Positions 1 to 10,980 of a stretch of DNA of 34,394 nt are shown piece after piece. Position 1 is the first letter of the stretch. The number at the start of each line of letters is the position of its first letter. Location: the NCBI GenBank assembly GCA_014634225.1, contig BLFN01000010.1, forward strand, positions 722,507 through 756,900. Direction: 5' to 3'. Position numbers and translations under genes: made by a program. Source of the stretch: Acropora yongei. Taxonomy: Eukaryota > Cnidaria > Anthozoa > Scleractinia > Acroporidae. Below the pieces are notes generated by a model. That model did no database searches. It was not told where the DNA came from and saw only the letters and a program-made list of their open reading frames with translations.

Positions 1-700
1 TAAAAGCTAGTAGATACATTCCTAACTAGAGTTAATTTCATTAATTTATTTTTCCTAGTGTGCTTTGAAAACTATCCAAACAACTGAATTTGTAATAAGG
101 GCAGAACAAAAGAACAGAAAAGAGAAAAGGGTAACAAAAACCTCAAAAAGTTCAGTGGGTTTGAGGTCTATTATGTATTCGTGTATGTTCAAGATTGTTG
201 TTATTTTTCGATGTCTTGCGGGGGATATTGGTCTCATTGCTGTTATGTCGAAAAAAAAAAAGACACCGAACCAAGTTGTTTCTCAGTCGAGCGTCAACTC
301 CTTGCTTTTTGAGCCAGTCATTGAACGATTGACAATAACGGTACAGTATCTGTCACGTTTTGTCATTTCCCTTGACCGCAGGCATGACAGTCATGACAGT
401 TACTGATTACATTATTATCAGTACCAGGGGTCACTGATTCATTCTAGACTTTCGACTTCTTTTTGTCGCTTTTTCTAATGGATCTTATTCACGATGGTCG
501 CCATGTTGGATTTGCTATTATCATGCAAATTAGTTACAACCTTCTCTGGGGGCAAACAACACAAGTTCGAGAGATTGTAACAAATATCTTAGCCACACAG
601 GTCTTTTAGTTTGTTTATGGGTCATTTTAGCAATCTTTCTGAGCACATGAAAATCGCAAAGGAGGTGCATGGGAGTATCTGACCCCCCCTCTCCCCAAGG
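1..700. other. Gene-free left edge
   Basis: I see no supported gene here. The open frame at 65-406 (+) has no recognisable motif, and its composition looks like chance openness in AT-rich DNA. The phrase GATGGTCGCCATGTTGGA near 492-509 resembles the ends of short dispersed elements in cnidarian genomes, but I could not find a partner repeat. Confidence 0.5.
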
Positions 701-714
701 GGTTTTAGGCAACA

Positions 715-1145
715 CGGGAACGGGAGCATTTATTTTTAGGGAACAAGGGAACTCCTGATAAGATTGTTGGGATCAAGGGAACACCAGTCTAATTTCAATT
801 ACAATTTCTTCTATCATGAACAGAAGGTAAAACAAGAAAACAAATATGGGGAACAATGACTGTCAAAGAATAAGTCTCAGAAACAAGTGTTTACCTCGAA
901 GCAAATAAATTATATTCTTGATCAATCCGCAAAAATTACACACAATGGAAAAAAGGCGCGAATGCCCATATATGGCATGTCACACTAGACGTAACGTGTC
1001 AATGACAAACATTTTTGGGGATCAAGGGAACAGCGCAAAAGTTTTTGGGATCGAGGGAACTTGAGCTTAAAACATATTAGGGAACAAGTGGTTTTATTAA
1101 TTAACAAGGGATAAAATCAAAAAAGATCAAGGGATCATGGGAACA
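715..1145. repeat. Degenerate GGGATCAAGGGAACA repeat field
   Basis: Variants of GGGATCAAGGGAAC / GGGAACAAGGGAACT recur at irregular spacing, for example near 738-751, 770-783, 1018-1031, 1048-1061, 1079-1088 and 1126-1145. They are separated by unrelated AT-rich sequence. The copies lie in one orientation and are neither a clean tandem array nor coding. This looks like a decayed minisatellite or the inside of a non-autonomous element. Confidence 0.55.
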
Positions 1146-1212
1146 TGTACGCTCATGATCAGTAGGAAGGCTCATCTCTCCTCCCAGCTTCCTTGCAAGA
1201 TGATTGCCTGAA

Positions 1213-1829
1213 CACTGTGTTAAAGTTCGACTAACCCCCCAAATTTTTTCGCTTAATCAAGTAAACTTTCGCCACTGCCCTGTTTACTATGGCGAAAAAG
1301 TTTTTGGACAGATGTTATACTTTTTCAAAGTGGGGAATTTGGACGCTTTTTGGCCCATGGTCGACAATACAAGAGAATGGGTCTAGTTTACTTTGTAACG
1401 TCATTTCAGAGGTTCATTCGAGCGAAACAAGGATAAACAGAGAGTTTTACAGAATGCCCGATTCGTGTATTGTTTTCGGATGTAACAACAAAAGTAACCC
1501 AGAAAATGGCATAGCTTGCAGATAATACCCTTTTTTAACGATCATCGTGGGTGAGAAGAAGGAAAGAAATGGATCGATTTTACAATCTCTCATTGTTTAT
1601 GCTTGCTTCGTGGGCGAATAAACTCTGAGATGACGTCACAAAGTAAACTAGACCCATTCTCCTGTATTGTCAACTATGGGCCAAAAAGCGCCCAACTGCC
1701 TTATTTTGAAAAGGTATAACATCAGAGAAATCCAGGACTAAGAACTTTTTCGCCAAAGTAATCGGGGCTGTAGCGAACGTTTATTTATGCGAAAAACATT
1801 TTGAGGGTTAGTGGTACTTTAAACACTGA
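1213..1829. mobile_element. Long-TIR non-autonomous DNA transposon with THAP remnant
   Basis: The sequence from about 1213 to 1415 pairs with the reverse complement of about 1623-1829 as an imperfect inverted repeat of roughly 200 bp. Both arms share, in order, an outer CACTG..TTAAAG block, a CACTAACC-like block, TGGCGAAAAAGTT, GCGCTTTTTGGCCCAT (one change) and GAATGGGTCTAGTTTACTTT. The roughly 200-bp centre carries a broken THAP-domain coding start. THAP domains are the DNA-binding domains of P-element-like transposases, so this reads as an internally deleted element that kept its ends and the start of its transposase. I could not identify a target-site duplication, so the outer borders are approximate. 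Confidence 0.7.
1454..1595 (+). pseudogene. Broken THAP-domain fragment
   Basis: From the ATG at 1454 the frame reads MPDSCIVFGCNN, matching the start of a THAP zinc finger (Met-Pro, then Cys-x4-Cys at residues 5 and 10). After about 20 more residues the frame stops at 1523. A frame shifted by one base then continues with IIPFFNDHR and, past another stop, KKWIDF, which match the proline/phenylalanine core and the tryptophan segment of THAP domains. The downstream Cys-x2-His pair is missing because the right inverted repeat begins there. It is inactive and was probably left from the transposase of the surrounding element. Family membership is inferred from motif order alone. Confidence 0.6.
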
Positions 1830-4800
1830 TGAAAAAGTTTATGCAGTAATCGCTAAGCCATGCTTCAACTGTTCACAAGGCTCAAAATCTATCGAGTCCA
1901 TGATACAATTATTAATGCACTAAGACATAACAAATATGGGCTTTATGTCAAAATGTAGAGGGCCTTGATTCATAAAAAAAAAATAATAATATTTTGAGCA
2001 AAGAATGCAACTTGAAATCATCTCAACAGGGTCAAGAAAACAAACTTACATTATCGACTCTGTTGAGAAATATGTTCTCTGGAATGCACGTTTTGTTGAG
2101 TTCTGGTATCTTGAAGGTGCGGGGATTACACTCGTTGTTATCAGGTTTATTCGCTGACACGCATGACAGTTTGTCATTCAGGTATATCAAGGGAGTTTTT
2201 GTAGTTCAAGGTAATTCGACGGCAAATCTCGTTTGCAATACCGTAAATTTTCTTTTCTCTGAGCTGTAGAGCTTATTTTCCTGTTTACAAGTATTGTAGC
2301 TGAATTTAATTACACTAGGCTGTAAACGAGTTCTTTTCATTAATGAATACTACGGAAATGTTTCTTGCTCCTTGGGCTTCACGTGTTGTCTGTGAGCCCA
2401 TTCCGGACTCTTGTCCTCGTTATGGAGTCCAGAGTGAAAACGATTTGTTCTCGTTTCACTGTAGAGTCATTGGAGAACAACATCAACTTCAACGTGGAAG
2501 CAGCACCGCAGTTTCTTTCATAACTTCCTCCTTTATTTACCAATCGTGTTCCATAGCGAATTCGTGAGCACCGAAGACAAATCCAGTTTTAAAGAAAGCT
2601 TTGAACCCACTATCCGGGCGCCACACGCAATGTTGGCGCCTTAAATACAGTGAACCTCGTTGTTTCAGAAATATATGTATAAATTATATTCATTATTAAT
2701 ACAGTAATACCAAAGATTGCTACGGTGTATATGGCCACTCGAACAGCAACATTAATAATTTTAATGGCTATGATCATTTCTCCAAAGCACAGAATTCATT
2801 GCCGTGACGTTTAGAAGATATTTCAATACCATGCAAAGACAAAAGCTACGACGGTGGAGGATTATTTGACTTGTTACTTTCTATAAACGGCCTTGGAGGC
2901 TGAACGTTTCAAATACCAACCTGTATTACTATAGGTGTTTAGCTTTTGACCTCTCAAGGAAAGGAAAAGCGTGGAAGGATGGTGAAGGCGACGACTTCGT
3001 TTTCCAAGTTTAACCTTGTGTTGAACAAATAACTTACATAATTAGGTCTTATTAATCTTTAATATTCGTTTCAGCGCGACGAAATCGTGGTCTTTTCCGT
3101 TTTCTGGGTTTTGGCGAAAAGCAGAGCAAAGTATGTACATCGAAAATAACTTATACGAACTTTGGTTCCCGCGGAGGTTCCTTGTGTTGGGAACTTTAAA
3201 CGAGCCGTTTGGCAGAATTATTGAAACATTACGTGTATAAATTAAATATTTCATAGATTAATCATTCACTGATTGATTGACTGATTGTTGATTGATTGAC
3301 GCCATGCATACTTGAGCTCCTAATCAGTTTTCCTTGGACATCATCACGGATATGAAGTTGCGGAGAGGGATATTCCTTCAAAAACAGTTAAATGACAAGT
3401 TGAAGTATTGTAATTATATGGCAACTTTGCCTAAGAAACACTAAACCAACAAAATAAGTTCATATGTTTATGACAGGTGAAGGGTTCTCTGCCGTGGCCC
3501 GTCAAAGTTTCTCAATAAATTTATCACTTAAAATTACGCAACGACTAAGGCAGAAGAAAGATTTTCAACGAGAAAGCTAAAACCATGACACCAATGACTT
3601 ATAATCCTCAATATCAATGGCATCGCACTAAACGTGCAGCACACATTTTTACACATTTCTTTGCCGTAACCTGTCAGTAATCAATGTAAAAAAACCACAG
3701 GATTTAACGCAAAGGCGAGCCGAAGAGCAACTTTTTCACTGTCTATTTTTACTCTAGAACTGTTCGTGTGATCGTGCCATATTGCATAACTTGAGGAATA
3801 AAAACGATGGGTGAATACTTATACTGTAGTGCGCACTTACATTAAGTTGTAGAAAAAATTCAGTCGCCTATTTTTCAAACCTTGAGTGAGACGTAAAATA
3901 TGCAAAATACTTATGAGAGCGCAAGTGACACTTGCGTGGAATTAGCCTTAGGTTGCTAAGCCTGACTTCCTTATGTTAAAAGAGAGTCCCGAGTGAAGAC
4001 TAAACAAGAGACAGCGTAGCACGAGATCCTGTTGTATCAGTGCGGCCGGGCCATACAGTATCATCTTGCATATTAATCTGCTATTACAACATGCAGTGAT
4101 TACTTCAATTGGGTTATATCTACTTGTCGACTGATCTCTAGGCAAAATATTTTTCTTTTTCGTGTTTTCAACGTTATTCTTAACAAGCACGTCCGGCTTA
4201 TTCAGCTCTAACTGGCAAAATGAATTTAAAATAGAAATGCCATCGGCTATTTTAGCCTTGGAGACTTGAAAAAATCGCCTTAGTGCCAGTGAACCGCGCA
4301 AAAAAATAATTCTACAATTTTATGAGAAACACCCACAAATTTGTGAAAACATTTTGTTACTGCCTTCAGCTTCAGATAAAAACGGACAAAAAGGGGTTTA
4401 AATTGGAAAAGACGTGATCATCTTTTAAATTTACAAATATAATATGGATTGCTTCTTTACTGAGTGGCCACTCCTCAGTGAGATGTTCCCCAACTGATGT
4501 AAGATTTACTTCATGAAGCTGAAACCAACGAGGCTCTTGCACATATTTCAGGCGTTCTATACCGGAAGATGAAGAATTTCGACCTTAATTTAAGATACTT
4601 GCAACAATCGTTTGTGGGTCTTGAATTATTCGTCCTTGAGCTGTCGTGCGAGCTACTTTTCCAAGATTAGATTGGATTCGTTGCTTCTTTAGCACACAAG
4701 TCCTGCTGAGTCGCTTCTGATCAAACAATGCCTTGTTATCAGATGCCACATTCCTCATAGTTTTCTGTTAAGGCAAAAAGCTAAAAGCCACTTCTAACCT

Positions 4801-5205
4801 GTTTTTAACAATTAACTGAAGACTTTTTAACAATCTAGATCTGGAACTGATCGGATTTCCGCTGGATAGATGAAGTTGAAGGAATAATCTTTCTTCCAGA
4901 AACTGATGGATGTCTCAGAGATTCCTTACCAGAGTGCTTTCATAGAGCTATTACTACGCTAGCTCACCTTCTCACTAGTACAAAATTTGCAAAGACAACT
5001 TTTATGATTTAAGGGTTAATTTTTCCTGATTGCAAATCTTTTAAATGGCGTTCTTTCTGTAAACTTGACTGTTTTCTCAGTAAAGATGGAAAGTTCCAGA
5101 GTGTCACTTTAATACCCAAATTTCAACAATTGGGGGAAACCTTTGATCAGGATAAGAGGCGTGTTCAGTCGAACGGAAATCTTCCGTTGGTGACCAAGTT
5201 AATCT
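1830..5205. other. Gene-free stretch
   Basis: No supported gene. Open frames at 1994-2269 (+), 2343-2567 (+), 3042-3254 (-) and 3948-4301 (-) carry no recognisable motifs, signal peptides or convincing splice context. A short GC-rich hairpin (GGCGCCA paired with TGGCGCC) sits at 2617-2640, and a TGAT-type microsatellite lies at 3262-3300. Confidence 0.5.
3262..3300. repeat. Imperfect TGAT microsatellite
   Basis: A run of ATTGATTGACTGATTG-type units reads as an imperfect tetranucleotide repeat about 39 bp long. Confidence 0.75.
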
Positions 5206-5309
5206 AACACTTGAAAAAATACCAAAGCACCGGACAGAGTTGGGATGGCTTTCCATTAACACTTGAAAAAATACCAAAGCACCGGACAGAGTTGGGATGG
5301 CTTTCCATT
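5206..5309. repeat. Perfect 52-bp tandem duplication
   Basis: The unit starting AACACTTGAAAAAATACC and ending GGATGGCTTTCCATT occurs twice head to tail, at 5206-5257 and 5258-5309, with no mismatch. Perfect identity amid decayed surroundings suggests a recent event or an assembly artefact. Confidence 0.9.
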
Positions 5310-5689
5310 TGCCAGCCTCGTCTCTCAACTTGATGAGTTGAATGAAAGCACTAGTTAGCTACAGCGAGCATTCCACTTAGTCTGCATTTTTCTATCGATT
5401 GACAGCATATTTATCTTTTCCGGTTCCATTTATAAGTGTTTCAAAAAGGTAGAAATTTTAGCCGAAAAACGTCTTTTCTGAAGTAGGCTTTCTACCGACT
5501 TCCTCGAACTCTTGGCTGTAACAAGAAACCACAACTTAAGTGTTTAAGTTTAAAGATGATCAGTCAAATCACTTTTTAAAGTTTTTGTCAGTTTTTTGGC
5601 TCTTGATCGTTTGTTTCTGGTGGGTTGCGGAAGTTGAAAGGAAGCTCAGATACACACAGTAGGAAATGGGAAACCATCGAAAAATTGCC

Positions 5690-6050
5690 TCTCTGGAATC
5701 CGATGACCAAACTATTTAGTCCATTCTACTGGGCAGGATTTGTTGCCCAGAGGGAAAGGGCACAAGCGGACTTCAAGGTCCCTTACAAGGTGCCCCACCT
5801 CACCCACCCTCCATTTACATACGAAAGACAGCCACAGCACCTGGATCACCCTACTCTTATACGAATAGTGCGTGGGTTCTTTAACGTCCCACAGAATTAT
5901 CAACATTCAAGGAATTGTGAGATGTGACCTCCGGCTTATCGTCCTTATCCGAGAAGACTAGAAAGTCTAACCATTTGCAGATGAAATTACAAAGGCAGCA
6001 CTTTTCTCCTCAGTTATTTAAAGACCCTGAGTGTTGGTCCGGTCGGAGTC

Positions 6051-6081
<31 letters not shown>

Positions 6082-6105
6082 GTGCACAACCAAGTGAGCA
6101 ACCAA
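5690..6105 (-). mobile_element. tRNA-derived SINE, Nin/CORE-like body (minus strand)
   Basis: Read on the minus strand, the element begins near 6105 with a tRNA-like head. An A-box-like TTGCTCACTTGG lies at about 6091-6102, followed by a B-box-like GAGTTCGAGACTC at 6046-6058, giving an internal RNA polymerase III promoter. A non-tRNA body follows, including GGACGTTAAAGAACCCACG (5871-5889), a phrase I associate with deeply conserved animal SINE central domains. The 3' end near 5690 is approximate and I see no clear tail repeat. The open frames at 5625-5927 and 5712-5906 lie inside or overlap this element and are not genes. Confidence 0.65.
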
Positions 6106-6189
6106 AGTCGTTTCTTTCTTCAGTGAGACTCTTCAACCTTTCTTTCACTTATCAAAAATTTCTCAAGAAGGTCACTTTGTTCTTTCTTT

Positions 6190-6380
6190 GGGAGTACTTG
6201 CATTCACTGAATCCATATGTCCCGAGTTGATTCCAGGACTTGACATCGGTGGATTGAGTTCGCTGTTCTACTCTGTTCCGAGAGATTTTCCCCGGGTGTT
6301 CCATTTTTCTCCTCTATCCAAGAACCAACAGTTCATTTGATTTGCTTCATTGAAAGTTTCCTCTGAAAGTTTAGAACTCT
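6190..6380 (+). mobile_element. Decayed coral-type SINE copy (plus strand)
   Basis: The segment holds a weak B-box remnant (GAGTTGATTCC, about 6223-6233). A body follows with TTCTACTCTGTTCCGAGAG, then CCCCGGGTGTTCC, then a pyrimidine-rich stretch and CCAAGAACCAACAG. This order matches the body of the minus-strand SINE at 20425-20632 (CTCTGCTCCTAGAGG, TTTTCCGG, CCTCTCCTC, AACATTT). The head is badly eroded and the copy is old. Confidence 0.5.
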
Positions 6381-9300
6381 TGAGCTCGGTTTTTTCACTC
6401 TTACACTTGAAAAAAGTGATGATGACAATTATTGCTATTATTAATGTTATTATTCCTATTGTTACTCAGCCTTTTTATATACAAGCATACAATCATTCCG
6501 AAGGAAAATTCTACAGAAATCAAAACGCTGGCGCTAGAGGTGACTCTTTTTTCTCCGTTCACCTCTGATTCATTGATACAGGAGAGTAAAAAGTTTGCAC
6601 AAGTTGAACTTGTTAACGTTGAGAAAACAGACGGCACGAGCATTCCAGCGATTCTTCTTTAAATGTATGTTCTATCAGTTTAGTGAATCGGAAGGCATAA
6701 CTCAGATGCTAAAATAAGGAATGGAACGTTGTCATACATTTGGGCGTTTTCAATGAGTCGAAATAATTTATTTACTTCTCCGAAATTCTCAAAAGATAGT
6801 GCTTGAAAGAGTGGTTCGCGCGATGTTGATTTAATTTATGAGCCACACCACACCGACTTCATAGTTGCATGGAGAAACACATCTCTTACGGCTGACAAGC
6901 ATGCTCGAGATCACGATATTAGAATAAGGTCAAGCAGCCTTGATTTCAAAGAGTGTTTTCCTAAGATCATTGCCCGTTCACGTGAAATTGGGGTTATTAA
7001 CACGTGCTACAAAGAGGAAAACACGTTGGTTTATTCAACTGACGAAAACTGCCTATCGGGCCACAGGTTTTCAAGGCAGGCATCGGAGTACTGTACCAAA
7101 ATCGAAAAGTTATCCAGGGAATAATGATTTGTTGAACTGACAGTACTATACACGATTCGAACAACTGTGGCCAGAAGGAGCGTGTCGGCCTCACTCAATT
7201 CTACGCGGAAAGAGCCTCGAATTTATAAGAAATTGTTTTTATATTGTATCATTGCATGTTTTGTTTTAACATAATACGTTGATATACTGGCAGCGGACGA
7301 ATATAACTTTCGCTGTTGGGTGTAAAAGTCGTACCGAATGGTTCCAGATGCTATAATAAAGGATAACACAAACTCTCACACTGAGACCTTATGAGGGTTT
7401 TTTTGACAAGTTGTCAATATGTGGGGTAGGTTTTGGAGTTTCTGGAGATTAAGCCTATTAAAACAATTGATGAAATTAGAAATATACTTGACAATTTATC
7501 AAGATTGGGACAGCTTCCTGGCCTGTGTCATTACCACAATGAAGAAGCCCCTTAACAAGAAACCAGAACCCCTATTTTGCGCCAAAAATATCATGATCTT
7601 GAGAAGCATATTTTTTTACTGAATTCATCGAATGTCGAACCCTCGGAAAGAAATTGTTTGATGTTGGGGGTCTTAGCACTTGAGGATAACATAGGAGTAG
7701 AATTACTCACATAGCCTTCATACTGATAGGATATGTCGGAAAATTTCGTCTTGTTCTTTGAGCGCCAGGAGAGGAGAGTTTTGCACATAGGGAAGCACAG
7801 GTCCTCGGAAGTTGACACATGCAAACATCTGATTATGTCAGTTATATTAGTTTTTTTGAACAAAGTGGCTGAAATTCCTGGAATTCTTGTTTACTCGTTT
7901 GCAATCACTAAAACGAAATTATGATGGCCTTTTTTGTTCCCGTGTCTCCCGATATTCTCGAGGGAATTTTTCTTTTGGATTTTCACAATTTATGTACACA
8001 TGCACACGTGCTTAAGCTGACTGTACACCATTTCAAACCCTCACTCATGACCGAATCACATTTGGACTTTAGTAAAAATCAGCCACACAAACACACAAAA
8101 CAAAAATCGAGAAAGGAAAACCGAAAATTACCATGCAAGTCACTTTCAAATATAAGTATTTGCATAAATGATAAATCAGGATTCGAGGTAAACAATTTCT
8201 TGGCCTTTGCATCACATTACTTACAAGTGCCTCCGTGGTACATCACTTCCTTTAGCGGTGTCTTCTTTCACATAGAACTCAAGTGTTTTCGAAACGTATT
8301 AACAGTTTTAGCTACTGAGAAATGCGTGCTAAACAACGTTAGATTGTCCTTTTTTGGTTTGGCATTTGTACATTGGCGGCGGTAACAAAGCTGTCCTGCA
8401 AACGATTAGCATTTTTGAAACCCTTCCGGAAATTTCAACGACATCATCAAAGCCGCTTCTTGGGCCACAGGAATCAAAAGCTTTTTTTCAAAAAAAATTC
8501 AGTAAATGATTTTGCGATACCATGTGCTGAAATCGCTTCGTTTTTAATTCCAGGTATTAATTTCGAAATGCATGGTGTTTTTCGATAGTAACTCATGCAA
8601 AAAAAAAAATCTTAAGTGCTCCAAAGCAAACTAGGAGCCTAACATAAGACGTTTCCATTAATGGTTCGGATGCTAAGGTCGAGACTAATAGCAGCAAAGC
8701 CATTCAAAGCTAGCTTTGCTCGTAATTTCGTCACGATTAGAAAAGTTTCAACTCCAAAGGGGGGGACCAGACTGCAAGTGATGCGGCAACGCCGCTCTCC
8801 AAATACATGAATACATATGCGAACGTTGTGGTGTCGTTCAATTGTAACTTTGTCAGCAACTTCACAATTAGCTTCGGCTCCGTTAAAGCCCACATCAATA
8901 AAGTGTTCTGAGGACACTTCACAGCCCAGCTTGGAGAGTTGGGTAGAGCTATGTACTGTATATATCACTATCTACATTCACTACATGATCTACATTCATC
9001 AACTATGTTCCACATCATAACTCAATGCAACAGGGTTTCGTTGTACCCATGCAATGAAGAATGATCAGTAACTCTTGGAACAAATGCGGCCCGGAGGAGC
9101 AACTGACACACGAAAAGAGCACCGTTGTTACTAGGAAATTGAAAATAAACGCTGAAAACACAGCGAATACAGTAGAGACGAGGAGTGTGAGCTGACTGGC
9201 AAATAATACAGAGGGGTAGAACAAAAAGTTAGCAAAATTATGATATAAGAAAAATTGTGGATATTTCGCGGTGCACTCAGTATAGAATTCGTCCTAACGG

Positions 9301-9880
9301 CGGCTTGATCCTTGTAAGGGCGTGCAAGAAAATTATAATACATGGTTGTCCTAAAGTACTAATAAGTTTTTGTGGTTTCTACTTTTTATGAAGTTTTTTG
9401 AGTAAATAAACAATTTCCAGAGATAGAGAAGCAAATTTTTACTCCGACAGTAGAAATGTAAAACACACAAATTGCAATTCATTAGAACGATCTCTACAAA
9501 AAAAATGGTCAGCTACACGGAGGAATTGGTCGAATACATCACAAATGATTTTTACAAGTGGTTTACTAGAACTTGTTTGTGTTAAAAGCATGTAAATTCA
9601 GCCAATCCGTTACACGATGCCCTTGCAATACCATAGATTAAAACTGACCCTTTGCTTCAAAATAAAATGTTGGCATTATCATAAATTAATTGCCTTCTAA
9701 GCTAGGCCAAAATTGAGTATATTATAGTTTATTTTACTGACTGTTAATGTATTGTTAGTGTTGTTAAGTACATACTGAACTGTTTTGCCAATGTTGACTA
9801 CATCAAAAACTGTTGGCTGAAAGTCAACCCTTTCACTGAAAAAGCCACTGCACAACAGAACTGCACGCGAGGCGATCCAG
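6381..9880. other. Gene-free stretch
   Basis: No supported gene. The longest open frame (7921-8385, +, 154 codons) has a composition rich in His, Phe, Ser and Lys, no domain motif and no splice logic. The minus-strand frame at 8639-8968 is likewise unsupported. A 14-bp perfect palindrome, CAAAGCTAGCTTTG, lies at 8705-8718, and an imperfect ATT-rich microsatellite at 6427-6465. Confidence 0.5.
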
Positions 9881-10659
9881 GATGACTTTCAGGTCGTCTG
9901 GTTTAGTTTCGTAAATATTACTATGACGAGCTTGATTCAAAGAATACGGCCTTTTGCCGGTCGGCCCCGAAAACCGGACGATCTGTTCGACCTGGCATCC
10001 TTGGTGCTCTACATTTCCTCGATATCAGTGCTCAGCCGACAAAACTGCCCTGGCGGTTTCCCGTATTCACTTTGACTAACTACTAAGAAGTACAGGGTGG
10101 TATTGATTCTCAGCAAACTCTTCCATCACACTTTAATAGCATTTTTTGTGGATTAAATTGACGGAACATAATAGTAATAATAATACTATTAATTAGCATT
10201 TTATCCTTGAAAGAGACAAATGTTTCCCAACCAAAAGAAAATAGGAATTGCACGACCACAGTATTCAAGTTCCTTGCAGTCTAAGTGTTTTTGAGCACCT
10301 CGAAGATGCAGTATCGAACGATGACAAAATTCATTTGAAGATGAAAAGATGAAATTATCTCAGTGCAAATGGGATACAATTTCAATAGATTCTCAGGCTC
10401 AGTTGGGGAACAACTTTCGTGATCTGAACTATATATCAATAATTTTAATCCAATTCATTGGAATTCGTAGGTCAAACCCAAGAGTCCAACTACATGTGTG
10501 TTTTAAAGCAAGATGGAGTTTTCCCAAGTCATCTATGAGATCAATATAACCACTTCTCAATGATGACATATAGTTGACTAACTTCCCTCTGGAACGACTT
10601 GCACAGATAACACGCCAACCGCTATTTGTCTGTTTATTACAAGACGATTCTCGACTTAC

Positions 10660-10980
10660 ATTAGCACGCGACTTCGAGCTCCAAAGACGCCTTCCTCCTC
10701 AGTTACCTCTTTCCTGCTTTTCTTGTCGTACATGATAACTGCCACTTTTTTGTGCGCCTCTGATGAAAACCGCCACAATCTCATAATCTCTGGAAGTTCT
10801 TTTCCTATCGTGGTGTGCGGCAAACTCATCACGCCCTGCAGTTGAAATCTCGCCTTTCCAATGAAAGTAGGCAACTCAAGTACTCGGTTTCACGGTGTTA
10901 AATTTAATGTTGAGCAGAGGCGAATGACAGCAGTTCTTGCCTGATAAAATCCCGATGGCGGTTTTCGCTTCCTCTTCCAT
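10660..10980 (-). pseudogene. Exon-like ORF with one frameshift, unknown family
   Basis: On the minus strand an ATG at 10980 opens MEEEAKTAIGILSGKN and runs 34 codons to a TGA. Close to that stop a second frame takes over and runs about 70 codons (LELPTFIGKARFQLQGVM near its start, KKVAVIMYDKKSRKEVTEEEG near its end). That frame reaches a good splice donor, CTAAT|GTAAGT, after 10660. The two frames abut within a few bases, which suggests one former reading frame broken by a small indel, or a sequencing error. Residue composition is protein-like (charged and hydrophobic residues well mixed), but I recognise no domain and found no partner exon. It may instead be part of a mobile element. Confidence 0.35.

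Noticed and set aside
3948..4301. 117-codon open frame on the minus strand
   Set aside because: No motif, no splice context and no coding-like composition.
7730..7840. Minus-strand exon-like stretch between an acceptor-like site (CATAATCAG) and GT donors
   Set aside because: A frame reading NFRGPVLPYVQNSPLLALKE looks protein-like, but a competing frame is also open, the donor choice is ambiguous and no partner exon was found.
7921..8385. 154-codon open frame on the + strand
   Set aside because: Long for the region, but its residue mix is typical of translated noncoding AT-rich DNA. It has no signal peptide, domain motif or splice support.
9821..10075. 84-codon open frame on the + strand with a hydrophobic stretch (FDLASLVLYISSISV)
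   Set aside because: It resembles a membrane segment, but no family is recognisable, only 50 codons follow its first clear ATG and there is no convincing donor.
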